From Trichostrongylus colubriformis (Eukaryota; Nematoda; Chromadorea; Rhabditida; Trichostrongylidae): 64,000 bases of DNA. This document shows positions 1-13,400 of this stretch, one piece after another. Each line of letters opens with the position of its first letter. Position 1 is the first letter of the stretch. Position numbers and translations under genes: made by a program. Location: assembly GCA_963978905.1 (NCBI GenBank), contig OZ022260.1:46273551-46337550 (forward strand), given 5' to 3'. Under the pieces are notes generated by a model. That model was not told where the DNA came from. It worked only from the letters and a program-made list of their open reading frames with translations, and did no database searches.

Positions 1-485
1 ATCTCTGGATACGCGATGGGAACTCTCAACTGACCAGCCACTTTCGTTTTTACCAGTGGGAGGGTTGTAGAAGGTCTAGAGGACAGTAGTGGCCAGTCTC
101 ACCCACGCACTGTCGCAATAATACTTTATTGCTAGGCACTGACTGGATCTTTCCATTCTCCATTCGTTGATCTTCCACGTACGCTATGTAATTATCATTT
201 AAAGTGTTGGAGTGGTCGCAAAAGAGAAAAGTATCGTGGAATTTCGCGACCGTACCGGAGAACAGGGCTATTCATGATCGGCGTTGGTTTTGAGGAAGCT
301 ACCCGTAGTAGCTCGAGTTGGGAAGTTAGACAGCTCAACCAGGGATCGCAGGTCATATAGGATCGTTGACGATGGTGAACGGCCCCATGTTCTGAGTACG
401 TTGAAAGTAGTGGGCCAGTGCTTCCTCTCGCTAAAGGGGGGGGGGGGGGGGCGTACGCAGGAATATTCAGCCCTTTCGTCGTTTA
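1..485. other. Unannotated left edge with a poly-G tract
   Basis: No gene is recognised here. The short open frames on both strands have no splice-consistent context. A run of about 16 G residues lies at 436-451, a potential G-quadruplex or assembly-sensitive site. TTTA at 482-485 is the left flank of the MITE that follows. Confidence 0.5.
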
Positions 486-941
486 AGGACACCGGAAGGG
501 GGTAATTTTGGCTTACTGTAGAACAGACAGTGTGGACGAGTTCAAGTGGCCGCCATTGCACAAACTCGCCAATTTGACGCCTCGGCATGGGGCCGAAAGG
601 AGATGTTTCAGTTATAAATTTGTTTTTTCCTTTTACTTTTCTCTTTGTTCTTTCTTATATTGTTTCTAGATATACTTACATGAATGCCAATGTAGTTGGG
701 AATAGCCGCTCCACTCGTTGGCAGTCAGGTGCTATAACTAACGATGGCCCGCGGCCCGTCTCCTACAGCGGACAACTCGGAAACTCTGTGTGTTGGATGC
801 GAATGGGATGCGAATACACACCGCAGCGTCGCGCTTTTGAGTCCGGGTTTTTTCGCCTATTATCGCTTCTAACCTTCTGTGTTCGTTACAAAAGCTCATT
901 TCTTTGCATCTTCCTCTTATTTCGGACCCCTTCCGGTTCCT
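486..941 (+). mobile_element. MITE, family I (copy 1), TTAA-type target
   Basis: This is one of three related non-autonomous elements; the others are at 30010-30464 and 51248-51636 in the opposite orientation. The ends are inverted: AGGACACCGGAAGGGGG at the left, CCGGTTCCT at the right. The flanks are TTTA and CTAA, decayed forms of the TTAA target kept intact on both sides of the 51 kb copy. The inside shares long blocks with the other copies, for example around 540-600 and 740-850. The open frames inside are by-products of the repeat. The TTAA target suggests piggyBac-type mobilisation, which is an inference. Confidence 0.75.
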
Positions 942-1963
942 CTAAGATGTAGACGTTGGCGATGCAGTCTGACATGTTTGTCCCCTTATGTAAGCCCAAA
1001 CTTACAAAGCTCTTTAACTACAAAATCTTTAAGTTCTCGAAAATCGCAATTTTTTCACTGCAATAGGTCTCGATTCTTTCTGCCAGCAGTTTTGTTTTCG
1101 GCATATATTCTTTATGTTGGCTCATTCGCCTGTCCTTTTTCAATCGAGTAATATTTTCAGGGTTGCCAACGCACCGATTGCAGCGGTGTTTTCAAATGTC
1201 AAGGCCGAGATTTTGGAAGCAGATGGCGTCCAAACGTGTGCATCATCGATTCGCCTAAATAACGTGAGAGAGATTTCGAACATTGGGTTGGTTTTTCCAT
1301 GGGTTGCTAGGGACATTCACGAGTGCGGCACCGTTGCTCGTCCACAAATGTACATGCTTTGACCTTTGTTGGATGATCAGAAAAGGTTTCAGAAACGTTT
1401 CAGCATCTGTTTCAGAAACGTTTCAGCATCTGATCGATTTATCATTCCATGAAGTAATCAATATTCGATCAGATGCACTTGAAATCTTGTTAATCCTTTG
1501 CTCTCCAGGTTGTTTCGAAGTCAACATTGGTGAATGGAGTTTAGGGACAGCCAAATTCCAGGTTAATTGGAAATTTTTCTTTCATCTTGGTGGCTCAACA
1601 AACAAGTCAACAATGCAAGCCAAGATTGAGCAGAGTACAAAAAAGCCTACAAAGCCCAGATTTCTGTGTTGTTTTTTGGACGCCGATCCTATCTGATTTC
1701 TTTCAGTTTTGGAGGGGTCAATTTGATTTAGAGATCTGTAGAGATAGGATCATTCGAATTTCCCGAAAGTTCTGGTGATCATGAAGACCAGTGAAACGGA
1801 TTTGAAAGATGAATCTAGCTGTATGAGCTCTTCGGTGTCCGTCAAAACCTCAATTGGTTCTGATGTCAGATACCTGTAATGAGAGCTGCTCTCCGAAAAA
1901 GACCTCTCCGCTTGTGATAACGGACGAAGCGTAGGACGTTTCCAAGGTCCCATGCCTTATATC
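942..1963. other. Unannotated stretch with a 23-bp tandem duplication
   Basis: No recognisable gene. A 23-bp unit beginning GTTTCAGAAACG is repeated twice, head to tail, at 1386-1431. A frame near 1145-1362 follows an acceptor-like TTTTCAG but gives no recognisable protein. Confidence 0.4.
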
Positions 1964-2203
1964 GGGTGTGTACCCTTATGTATGGAATTCGCACCGCGAC
2001 ATGGTGCAAGCGAAGCAATGCGGACGAGCCAAAGGCGCTATGTTGTTGGATCCCAAAGCGATTACAAGTCAACTGCGTATCGCACTCCTAGCATTATCGT
2101 GTAATCGTTCTAAGACCCAACTACAGCGACGTGCATAGCTCGCACACACCACGTCGCACGCCGCTCGTCGCCGTGCGAAATCCTGACATAAGGGTACACA
2201 CCC
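1964..2203 (+). mobile_element. MITE, family B (copy 1), hAT-like
   Basis: The terminal inverted repeats are GGGTGTGTACCCTTATG at the left and its complement ending GGGTACACACCC at the right. The flanks CTTATATC and CTTGAATC agree at six of eight positions, consistent with an aged 8-bp target duplication. Related copies at 46674-46898 and 60232-60462 have perfect 8-bp duplications. No transposase is encoded. Confidence 0.75.
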
Positions 2204-3880
2204 CTTGAATCCAACCTACCCGTTTCATCCTCGGGGTATGGACAGTACCAGTATTTGGTACTGCATAGTATTGTGCTATTGTGAAATGGTGTAGTGATGC
2301 AGAGGTATAGGTTGCAGAATGATGTTTGATACCCACAACGGTAAGCAGCCGAGTAACCCGTCACCCGCGACTTGTTCTTCTGAGGAAGTAAGCTTCAGCA
2401 GTAGCTGTTGTCGAATGGGAATTGAATGTGTTTGTGTGCATGAGCGAAACAGCCGGCGTCACACACGAATTGCGGCATCAGCGAATAGGTTATCCATTGC
2501 GCTTGTCGTCGGAGAGTGGAAGGGCTCAGCCGGCTCAAGGATTCTCGCTAGCTGTTTACTGAACGTCCATCTCTTCTGAGCCCCGTTGTATCAATGGACA
2601 GTATCAGTGGCTTCTTAGTTCGCTTTGTTTCGTTAACTCTTGCTTTTTAGCGCCATTGGCTTTCGAAAGGTTATTATATTGTTGTTGAGTGAATAATTAA
2701 GGGGGTGGTTAAGGATATTGGAACACGGCACGCGTTGTAAGGCGTGCCGTGTCCTTCTGTTCTTTGTCACGGTCACGCACAGATGCGTCGTGGGGGAAGT
2801 GGTGCTGACAGTGGAATAAGCACCACTCCACCCGCCACCGGTCGCAGGGTAATGAAGGGCGGAAAAAAATTACGGCTTGGCTACTCGACTTACCGTCTGT
2901 GTCACCCCCTCCGATGATGCAGAGGGTGCGAAAGTCCTTTCTGAGTATTACTGATAGAAAGGGGCTCCCATTATTTGGGTTTTTGATTGGGTCAATCCGC
3001 TCTTTCTTTTGTTGTACTAGCATCTCTACCCACCCCTCCGTCTTCAGCGAACAGGGCCCTTCTGCATGTGCTTTCACGTCTGTTCCTGGCCCTGCTCTGT
3101 TGCATAGCAAACTTAGCTTTCTCATTTCGTCAGAGTTTGGCTTCCTCGTATTTCCTCATTATGAGGCTACACTTGCTTCCATATGACATTGCAGACCCTA
3201 CCACTCATGGGTACCTGACAGTCCTCAAGCAAAGAGTATTCCAGTGGGCTTCTTCCATTTCATCCGTGCCGCATTTATTCGACTCCTCATTGCCTCGAAG
3301 GATTTTGTGACTGAAGAGAGATACAATTACGAATTTCTAAAGCCTTTTTAGAGGCTCTCTACAAATGTCCGGTCATGTAGGGCAGTTTCAAGGGGCACAT
3401 GCATTGTCCTGAGGATTGATCCTCTCTTTCTTCGTCGACGAGTAGGCCAATTATGCCTTGAACTTCATTTCAATATTTGAATTTCTCTGTATTCGTAACC
3501 CATGCCACAGATATACATATGTCAAAACAGATCTCAAAGGGGTCTACATGTAGGGTACGGGCGGTGTTCAGGAAAATGGCTACGCCAGTAGGTCATGCCG
3601 GTCTTAACAAAAGGTCGCCATCTGGATACGAGGCAACCCATTCGACTAAATTCCCCGAATTTTTTCTAGTATTTAAAATCTGTACCGCAACTTAATTGAA
3701 TCATTCTCATGATCGTAGGAATTGAACTTGAATTTGCACTAAGAGATGTCTACTGTTGTATTATTTTAAGTTTAAAAAGAAAAGGAATGGAATCTGCTCA
3801 CCTAGTATCTATTCGTTTCGTCTTCATACCCCATAGAGCTGGAGACGCGTAAATTCAAAAGCGTAAAGAGTCGCTCAGTA
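2204..3880. other. Unannotated intergenic stretch
   Basis: Frames of up to 138 codons occur on both strands near 2700-3310, but they overlap in antisense and show no recognisable domain. I see no supported gene or repeat. Confidence 0.4.
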
Positions 3881-4276
3881 TTAAGACACCGGAAATTAGG
3901 TAGACTGTGGAATATGAAAGCAGGGGTGCTCAGCAATGCAACAGTAAAGAAAGAACAAGTCAAATAGCGAAAAATCCAATAAATAGGAACCTGAAATCCC
4001 TCCTTATCTCTCGCACCCCTCTGCGTCACTAGCCGGGGTAGACTGCGGATGGGCGGAGAGGCTAAATCAGCAGGCCGCGAACATTGTCCCGCCTTCGCCG
4101 GCAACTCGCCCGGCTGCAGGACTGCAGGACGACACGCCTTGCTACGGGGTCCTGATAAGATCCCAAGCAGCGCTTTTTAATGCGAGCTTCGTCGCATCAC
4201 CTTTTCTGAGCTTTGTTTTCTGGAAACATGTATTCACAGTTCTCAGTTTTCCCTTACCCTTTCCGGTGCCTCTAAT
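3881..4276 (-). mobile_element. Degraded MITE, family A (copy 5)
   Basis: The block GAATATGAAAGC at 3911, followed by GTGCTCAGCAATGCAACAGT, aligns with the reverse complement of the family A copies at 6028-6568 and 36442-36969. The far end, near 4165-4276, also resembles the other end of the family. Boundaries are approximate and no clean target duplication remains. Confidence 0.5.
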
Positions 4277-6027
4277 CAACTGCTGATATCTCGCAACTGC
4301 TCTGGAGTCGTTCGTTACCTTGAGGGAGCTAAGTCGAGGCTACAGGTACAGTTCACGATAATTTTATCGAACTAAAACAGGGGCGTTAATATGACTAGTA
4401 AGCTCGTACAGAACCCTAATATGAGATGGCCCCCTCTACTTCAAGATGGCCAACCCCTGCCATCCAGCTGACCAGGGGAATAACGGTGACAACTAATCAG
4501 CGATCAGACTTGTTATCGATCGTGATAAGATAGGATCATTGTCTGGTCGAAAAGCTAACGTTATCATAAGAGATAATGGTGTCGCTGAATTTTGGGTGAT
4601 AAAATTGAGTATAAACCTTTGAAAACGCCTATTTTTGCGCTACGATCTTGTCCGGGGAGGAAGTCGGGGAGGCCATATTTTTAAATTTTTCAAGGTTTTT
4701 CGAACTTTCCTTCACTTTTGGTTTCTTCAACATCCCCAGAATTTTTACTGAGCGCGATGATCATAAAAGGTTATCTGAATTGTATCTTCAAGAATTTATT
4801 GCGAGCAAGTGATGCAGTATTAGCTGAAGGAAAATCTATTGTTATAGTAAACTGGCCGTTCACTTTGAAAGACATTTCGACATTTTCGAAAGGCATTTCA
4901 GTTTTGCTTTCTTAGAGTGGCCTGAGACGTCTCATTCCCTTATAAACTCATCAAAGTGGATTGTGAATGGGCACTTTTTATCATAGAGGGGTCATTTTCA
5001 AGTTCATGCCACGTTTATAATTTTTACAGGACTTCTTCTGCTATGACTGCTGCACGTTTTGGTGGTTTCAATAGCACTTTGAATCGCTCAGCATTGAGGT
5101 GGGCTCCCTTATGGTGAGATCTTATCACTTGATGGAACAGGGCATTGAATGCCGCCTGTCGACACCATCGTCAATCCCTCCAAGAACGATTGAGCGCAAT
5201 CCGGGAGTCAAAGAGGATAAACAGTGCTGAACTCCTATGAAGTTTTTCCCTTTACAAGGCATTATCTGCACTATGCATGCTTAGAGGAACCGTTCAAACG
5301 AAGTCCATGATTTCAAATCCTCTTACATTCAGTCGGCTAGATACAGCAAAGGAACAGAAACACGAAAAAATACGAGAAATTTCTTTTTTTTTGCTGTGCA
5401 GAAATCGAAAAAACTAGAAGAACAGCAGGTCGTTTCAACTCCTGCCGAGTTATTAGGTTATTAGAAAAGTTTCGGCCGGTTTTCGTAATTTCAACTTCGG
5501 GAGATTATAACATGACTCAGACTGCATATTCTCTTACAAAATAAGCACCATTCGATTAACTACATTCTTGGCAACGTTTTGGCATACCTGCATATCTCAA
5601 TATGATGGAGGGCTGATTCATATTGCGCGAAGTCAAAAAAGTTGACTCCAAATCACCACTCTTCCTGAACAGGCTGCTATCGAAGGAGCTGTCCAGATCT
5701 TTGAGAAAGTGGGGCATAGTTAGCGTTAGATCTAATCAATATGATGAACGAGCGAGGGCTTCAGTCCGCAACTGCTTTGATTACTGCAAGAGAATTTGTA
5801 GAAAATGCCGTAGCGCATGGGTTCTCCGAGTGATCGCGCGGCACCAATTTTTTGAGTTTTTGCAATTTGAGACCACTTGAAGTGGTTAACCAAGTTTGTG
5901 TGTTGAGGGCCAATAGTTCTGATATCCCTTGCAAGTATGGACGATCATCGCTTTCTGCGGTTTTAGTCAAAACGATTTGAGCAACTGGAAATCCGAGCAA
6001 CTCGTTCTCATTTCTGCATTATATCAA
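4277..6027. other. Unannotated stretch with a short dispersed repeat
   Basis: No supported gene. A block of about 28 bp containing GATCGCGCGGCACCAATTTT lies at 5831-5860 and recurs at 6583-6612, immediately beyond the family A MITE. The repeats may be remnants of another element. Confidence 0.4.
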
Positions 6028-6568
6028 AGACAGTGTTAGGGATAATAAGGGTGATAAGAGATCCCAAAAGGGGTCATTTAGTGAAAAACTACAGATCTGA
6101 AAGGCCTATGCATGGCGAAATCCCCCGCGGAAGGCGCCCCCTTGAGCTGTGGCGGAGGCGGCTTCGTCAGGGCAAGCCGCCTTGGTTTAGGGCAGCCCGC
6201 CTCCAGGCGACGTGATTAGTGGTTGATCACGGTGGGATTGGTCAAGGAGATCGGCAGGATTGAAAGTATCGCAGCGCGCTATCTCCCTTTTAGCTTGAAG
6301 CTCACCACATGAAAATAGATGCTGTCGCATTTCCGAACATCCCTTCATGTTTACGTCTTGGTAATGCCAGTGGAAAACCTATGCGGACTACCCGCCTCTT
6401 GACGGAAAGGTCGTCCGCGCCTAGAACCAACGGTGGGAAGGAGTCCTATTTCTCTGGTTTTTGGCCATTTCCATCCGTTTTTCTCTCCACTGTCCTGTTA
6501 CTAGGCATCTCGGCTTTCATATTCACTACTTCTTTCACTTTTCGTCCGAATTTCCCCTAAAGCTGCCT
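6028..6568 (+). mobile_element. MITE, family A (copy 1), TTAA-type target
   Basis: The element starts AGACAGTGTTAGGG and ends CCCCTAAAGCTGCCT. It is flanked by TCAA at the left (a decayed TTAA) and TTAA at the right (6569-6572). It aligns over nearly its full length with copies at 36442-36969 and, inverted, 52981-53531. The last copy has intact TTAA on both sides and so defines the family borders. It has no coding capacity. Confidence 0.8.
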
Positions 6569-7449
6569 TTAAGGTTCTGAGTGATCGCGCGGCACCAATT
6601 TTTTGAGTTTCTCCATTTGGATTCAGCAAATTCCATCCACTTGTCATCAAATAACCTAAATGCTTTTGCACACTTTAATAACATTTTAACCACAATAATA
6701 TGTAGTATTACATTAATGTACATTTACTATATGTTTTTACATTGTTACACATTTTGTCATTCGTTGGTATTATATTGCTTACAATTTCATTAAATAAATA
6801 TCTTACTACAATTTTTAGTTTAATATAAAATCTAATAATGGTTGGTTGGTGTCGCTGTATGAATTCGCAGAAAACGTGCACTTGTTGAGGATGTATACAC
6901 TTTTATGTAGGTCGAAACCGGACCAGGGAGTTTCTAGTGGTTCTCGAGAAAAGCCGAAGTTTGCACAACGTTTCCCTCTCTTGACTTTGACTGCCTTCCG
7001 ATTAGATTATGCTTCCTTATCGCCTCGGCTCTTTCCACTTTCGATATTCACAACTCGTTTAAAAGTCTCTTTCACCGTTCAGTGCTAGCAATTTTGGGAA
7101 GGTGCCTATTGCCCACAGCATGGGGCTGCATCCTTAGAATGTTCCAAACAGAACACTCATAGCAATGGCAGTACCGGTAGGTACGTATTAATAAGCTCCA
7201 TGTGGCTTTCAATTTCTGAAAGAAATTATTGTACTATTCAGTTCGCAGTCTGCGAAAAAATTACTCAATTTTTCGAGACTAAGTTCCAGACGTGGTTCAA
7301 AGACAGAATTCAGAAGGTGCTTTCAAGGCTGTGATATTTTGCCTCCAAACCCCTTTCTTCGTTGTGTTCGCTCATTGCCGAGCTTGAGTCCATTGAGCTG
7401 AGCGTGTACTGCAGTCAACAGTTATGCTTTCTGCGACTACTACTTATAC
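6569..7449. other. Unannotated AT-rich stretch with short dispersed repeats
   Basis: No gene is seen. A block of about 37 bp beginning GGATTCAGCAAATTCC at 6618 recurs at 8271 with one mismatch. The stretch 6650-6840 is AT-rich. Confidence 0.4.
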
Positions 7450-7686
7450 GGGTGTAGGCTGGGACACACGGTTTGACCTAGGCCTGCGACCCTGTGACAG
7501 CCTCTGGCCTTTGCCCTGTGACATAAGTTATTCAGACAATTTGTTCATATAAAATCCCATTCTCCTTTCGCATTATGCTCCAAAATATCCCTAGAGAAAA
7601 TAGTTGTAGAGAATGAGTTTAGGGGATGTGCATGGTCACCGCGTGACCCAGTGGCCCTACTGACCGTTTGGCCCAACCGTCACCCT
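7450..7686 (+). mobile_element. MITE, family D (copy 1), Mutator-like 9-bp target duplication
   Basis: It begins GGGTGTAGGCTGGGACACAC and ends CCAACCGTCACCC. A perfect 9-bp duplication, TACTTATAC, flanks it at 7441-7449 and 7687-7695. The second copy at 24466-24690 also has a 9-bp duplication. Nine-bp duplications are characteristic of Mutator-like elements; this family assignment is an inference. Confidence 0.8.
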
Positions 7687-10252
7687 TACTTATACTATTA
7701 ACTTTGGCCTTACAGGTTTCCTTCTATCTGAATTCTTCAATGAATGAGAACAGGCAATTTACAACTAGTACTTTTTTCTAGTCTTCATTTCGAAAAATCA
7801 TTTTTGAAATTTTCGGAAGCAATAATAAGTTTCAGCATGAGTTTTATAAGTTTTATAAGTTTTATAAGTTTTTATAAAATTTATATAAGTTTTTTATAGT
7901 AACATGATTCCCTAAACGTTATACTACAATTTACCATTTTCTGAAATAAAAAATTAGTAACTCTTATCTGAAAATTATGCCCATCGCTTCTCTCCATTCG
8001 TATTCCTTACTCTACCAGAACAGAAAGCGTATGGACCTAAATGTTTGCATCTGGTAACCAGAGAGAAATTCACTGTTTTAGTGATTAGTGCTTTATTCAT
8101 CAGAATCCTGGACTTGTTTATTCGTTCAATTATTTTGGTATTCGACTGTGAGTTTGCAGGTCACGTCCATCTTTGGTATTATAGTTCTGTACTACTCGAA
8201 TGATGGTACAGCTGGGTGAATCCCCTCTATCACAAGATAACTTCAGCCTCCGTGTCTCATCTCAGCAGTGGATTCAACAAATTCCATCCACTTGTCATCA
8301 AATAATCGCCAATTGGATTAACTACAATCACCCCTTTCAGCGGACGAAAACGGATGGAGATGGCGGTATCGATCGAGTAACTCACCCCCGGGTGGTCGTC
8401 AGTCGTGTTTCTTTACAGGTGTACGCGTCATTATGGCTCGTTGACGTTCGTGGGGAAATTTCTGGTTACGGCCATGGATCGTACATAATTAATCGGCTCC
8501 AGAGCAGTCCTTCTCCTGACCACTCGCCACCACCAGAAAAGTCTTTTGCTCTTGGGTATGCGGCTCTTTCGGCAGCACTTCTACCGTCATGGTTTCTTTT
8601 TTTCTGGTCGTTTCTGTAGTGGGTGACTTATGCCGATTTCCCGACTCATTCTAGGAAAATGCCGTCGACTGAAAGATGGGGCATTAGTAGTCTTGTTGAG
8701 CTGACTGGTAGTGCTTTGTAGAAGCCAGTGGTTGGTCAATCTGATGGAACCTATGACATCGAAGTATGGGGTCTCCCCAAGCGAAGGTTTCCCATCCACA
8801 CAATTTCGTCTAGAGACGCTTGAAGCGTTCTTCATTGCGGAACTGCATAGTTTGAATAGCCGTTCGATCTCGGCACATAACTTTTCAGCAACATAACTGC
8901 TCTTTCAGTCCTTGGTAGTCTTCCACTCAGGCGCTTTGCCTTCGCGGATCGTTTCCACAAAGGGTAACTTCTTTTTGTGTGGTCTCCGTTCTACCGCCCT
9001 TTTCTGGAAGCTTTGGTGAGTTCTGTGCCCTGCTTAAGTTACAGCTTTCCTAAAATAAGGATGTGACTTGGATTGAGACCTTTGCTGTTCAGAGTTTAGC
9101 TTGCCGAGGATTTCCGTGAGGCTGGAAACCGTCGGAAGTTGGCGACCTGTTGGGTAGAGAGGCGCGATGAGTGCAAGCGTCTCGTGATGGAACTGTAGGA
9201 AAGCGCTGGGTGGTGAGAGATGGTGGCGAGGCCAGTCAGCCAGCCATTTATCGGTCGATATGGAGGCAGCTGATCGGGACGGATTGGAACTAGGTGTGGG
9301 GATGGATGTAATGCTAACGTATGACGAGGGCTGTGTGGCGGTCGCGATGGTGTCCGAGGCGTGGCGGCAGCGGCAGTGGCTGGGGCGTCCTCAGAAAACT
9401 TCTCAGGTAGGTACTTCGAGCACATTCCTTCCTGCATTGCCCCATCGCATTTCCTTCACATCCACAATCGTCCAAACTCATACAGCGGTCACTCCTGCCT
9501 GTCGGTCCCAGGTCTACAATTATCTTCTTCCTCAGCGATTCATCCACTGCCCTTCATACCCATGAGTACGAGGCCCATCAGCGTTAGCTGAGTAGCAGCA
9601 AACGTGATTGTTTTGTTTGGCTTATTTATCGATTTTCGACGCCGGGTGTGTGAGTGGTATTTCTCGGTGTTTCGCTCCGCGTTGCTTCTTATATGGCTCG
9701 CCCACTTGGCCGGCTCTCGTTAATTTGACCCATTAATGAGTTTTTAATTGTTGCACTGACCTCTTCTTCTATTGTTCCACAAGTGTAGAACTTACTCCAC
9801 TTTCCTTCTCAATAGATCAGCTGAGTCTTCACAAAGATCATCTTAAATTTCAATTTTTCAATTCGAAATGCAGTGTTTCCTAGTGGCCACCTCATTGTCG
9901 GCGACATAAAGGCTTCTTCGAGCAATTTCTTTGCATGTGGAAGTTTTACTGTCATGCCTTAATTGCGGAAATGCATGCGCATCCGAATCGATGCCAACTC
10001 GGTGAAGGATGGAGGGGGGACTTACGGGTTGCATTGTCATCATTAAGCGCTAAGCCTGAGACAAACGGCTAGTTTCGGACTTTCTGTGGACTATTGGACT
10101 TGCGACTCAACTGGTAAGAATTCATAGGAGTTGCTCCTATACTGCTGATAGATTCGGCGATAGTGTGCTCGCCAGGAAAGTAAGAATACAAACCTTTTTT
10201 TGGACAATGTCCATGTGCAACTTTCGCTGAATCTTGGTTTGGTCTTTCAGTT
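7687..10252. other. Unannotated stretch; possible first exon near 9260-9405
   Basis: A tandem array of a 9-10 bp unit, TTTTATAAG, lies at about 7841-7896. The segment 9100-9560 is GC-rich. A frame from an ATG at 9260 runs 49 codons to a good donor (CAG followed by GTAGGT) at 9406, but no downstream exon was recognised and the opposite strand is open too. I do not call it a gene. Confidence 0.3.
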
Positions 10253-10489
10253 ATGGTTGTTCGGATGTTTTAGCTCCAACCAAGATTGTTAATCACTTTA
10301 TTTCCGACTGACGTTTCGGCGTCGTCGCCTTCTTCAGAGTCTGGAAGAGTGAAGACTTCATGAAGACTATTCGCTCAAAAACCATTTCATTTTACAGAAA
10401 AAACGTACCGTCAGTCGAAAAAAAAAAACGCCAGCCGGAAATAAAGTGATTAGCAATCTTGGCTGAAGCTAAAACATCCAAACAACCAT
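10253..10489. mobile_element. Inverted-repeat element (MITE, family K)
   Basis: The left arm from ATGGTTGTTCGGATGTTTTA, through AATCACTTTATTTCCG, is repeated inverted at the right, ending AACATCCAAACAACCAT. The arms are about 65 bp with a few mismatches. The central part holds GACGTTTCGGCGTCGTCG and a poly-A tract. No clear target duplication was found. Confidence 0.7.
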
Positions 10490-13400
10490 TTCTTAGACAT
10501 TTTCACTGATCTGCTCCGCCATGGCAGAGCTCCAGAAGGACGAAGAAGGGGTTTCAAATCTCGGTTCCTTGTGTTCATAGGTGCGATGATGATAATCTTT
10601 TTTCTATTGGAAATAAATTCTGACTGAATCAAACCGCGAACCGCGTGAATGTGAGAGCTCTTTGAAAGGAGAGATTTATTGATTAGTTTACGCAGCTTCC
10701 TTGATATTCTGCTGACGTGCAGGTGTGAGAAAGAATAATAAGCCCAATGGAACAACAACCATGTTCACTATTGGGTACCGCATCAGGGCTACATGTGCCG
10801 CACTGGGATCTTGACCGTCCCCATGGGTAACAGGGACTGCGAGCCAAGACGGACTCAGTGATTGAGCTTGTTATATTGCCCATCCTGTCTGCAATTGTTT
10901 GGTGAGACCTACATGGTTGAGCTGGAGCATTTCTCCAGAGAACTCTAAGCTACCAATTGTTCGAGGCTTGACAGCCAGTGGCGTCCAGTGCGCCCGAAGT
11001 GGTCATGGTGACGTTGAACATTGTGGGCATCAGATGAGATGAAATGGTAACAACGACGATGTAAGCGCTGGAGTATGCGATGGAAAAGGTTAGTCGCCAT
11101 TAAATTCGGATCAATTCATGGTGAGACTGGGCAGTGTGTGTGTGTCTATGTGCGTCTGTGTGTGGGCTACTTGGATGCGCCTCAGCATACTTGGTTGTCA
11201 TAGAAGAGTACGGTAGACGGGATGACTGGTATCTTATTCCACGAAGTTCCCTTTCACTCCATGGACCCATAGCGGTCTAGTCACACTGCTCAATGATCAC
11301 CACTCAAGGGCTCCCTGAGCCTTTTTCGGTGATGTTCTTGAATTATCTCAAAAAAGTGTGCTTTAGTCCCTCTTGGTGCTTCCTCTCGATGCTTTTCATC
11401 ATGTGTGTAAGTATACTGGTAGTTAGGGACCGTAGAACTGGATGCTGCAGGGTGGAGAGTATTGCTAAAGGCAGAGGGTCCGAATTCTTCGAACGTAAAG
11501 TTTCATATACGTCCTAGTGAAATCGATTCGTCTCGACTTTGCCACTTATGGCCCACTTCAACCATAATAATCTCAACTACGACCTGATTCCGCTTTCGGT
11601 GACTGGTACTTAACGATTAACTCTAAATCGATCCTTTTCGAACCACATTCAATTTATCAGCTTTTTTATTATTGCATAAATCTCGTATGCGTCCATAGTC
11701 GCTTCCGGGCCCTTTGAGTAATTTTCAATTTCGCGGTCAGCACTGCCCTTGGCTATTGTTCTGATCTGAGCTAATGTGTATAAATTGAAGAAAAAGGGCT
11801 CTGAATGTGATGTGAGTAGACATTGAAAGCAGCTGCTTGTTGCTTGCCGATGAGTTGCTTTTCTATTTTTGCGTAAGCTCTCAACATCACCCAGTGACTT
11901 GCAAGTAGTACTATCATCGCTCAACGAGCATGTTGTCTGCTCGTGTTTAGTCCGTCATTTCAGCCGTTAGAGCTCTGTGGATGCCCTTCCATGTTGTCGA
12001 TAACAGTAACGGGAACAGCTAGAAGACTTGGCGCTTGAGTGAAAGGCCAAAAGGGTGCCTAAGGGTTTTGGAGAGTATGAGACTGAGAAAGGACTTGTTT
12101 TTTGTGGCAACGTTGAACAGCGCGAGCATGGCACCTGTGAATGTGCTTATCTTTCGATTTTCCATAATTTTCATCCAGAAATTTGATGCATGTGTACCTC
12201 CCTTACTTCTGCCCATCCATCGTCACCTCTCAATCAAATAAGCCTGAATGAAATATTCATGGAAATCAGATCCGAATTAGTTTTCATTATTTCTCAGAGC
12301 ATGTCGTGAGTGCTGTGGTAAAAGCGGTCATCTAGCTGCACAGCTGTACTTAGCTGGTCGATTCTCTCGCCTGTAAAAAGGTGTATTTCACTAGAATTGA
12401 TCCGCTGGAGTTTTTTTTTCAGTTGGGTCACAACATTGCCGTGAATATTCTTTGGCATCTTACAGTTGTAGAATGTAAGCATAGAACCCAACGTTGTGCT
12501 CATAGTTAGTCGGATACCTACATACTCTCATCACTAGAAAACTAATGCATGGCGTAATCTCTGGGGCATCGTGAATGTCTAGCTCTTCTTGTTCGTCGCC
12601 ACATACATACTGATTTCTCTCGCAGCTCATCATTAAAGCGTCGATCCACCCAAAATCATTCGAAGGCGTACGTCTCAGGATTCGTCGTGATTGCATTACA
12701 GATGGTGCATCACGATAAGATCACTTGATGTTAGCACCATAATAGGGCGCTATGGGTCTATGTCGGGTGGGTGCAACTTGGCATCAACCATTTCTTGCTA
12801 TGACGGGGATCACCTTGGACGCCCAAGCACAGCAAACCAAGACGCGTAACTGGATGTTCGGATTTTTCGATCTCGTGCGATATGTACGTAGCCGATTTTT
12901 CCTTATCAATTTCCCGAACTTCTGTGGGGTCTTAGCTTCTGCATTCCGAACTTCGAGTCTGATATCTCTAAGCTCCTAACCCAAAACACTTTTATGTGTC
13001 AATTTTTCTTGCATGAGGCTATTTTTTGGCACGTGCAGGCGTACTAGTAATGAGCCGAGGGAGCCCCTGTGGCGCACCCAAAATAGGAGGGTGCTAGTCC
13101 TGATGTGGCGATTCGTTAACTTTTTTTTCATAATCTTCTTTTCTGTTTAGAAATCTGGGAAGGAAGTGACCGCTGGTCTGGACACTGCCCTGACATCTAA
13201 CTTTTGTAGGGTCGGTAATTCTCCTTCAGCAGTACCTACCATGTATGGGTGGCACTACTGGTCCTTCGTGCTTTCCATGTCAGAAGATGGTGCGGAACGT
13301 AAAGAAAGCTTCAAGCGATCGGCACAATGTTTTTTTCATGAGTGAAACATTTTGCAATGGAACGGTCCCTTTATACAATCCTACCTTCATATTCAGGAAA

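Noticed and set aside
9260..9405. Possible first coding exon with donor CAG/GTAGGT
   Set aside because: No partner exon was found downstream, the opposite strand is equally open in this GC-rich stretch, and dcp-66 already has a good start at 22168.
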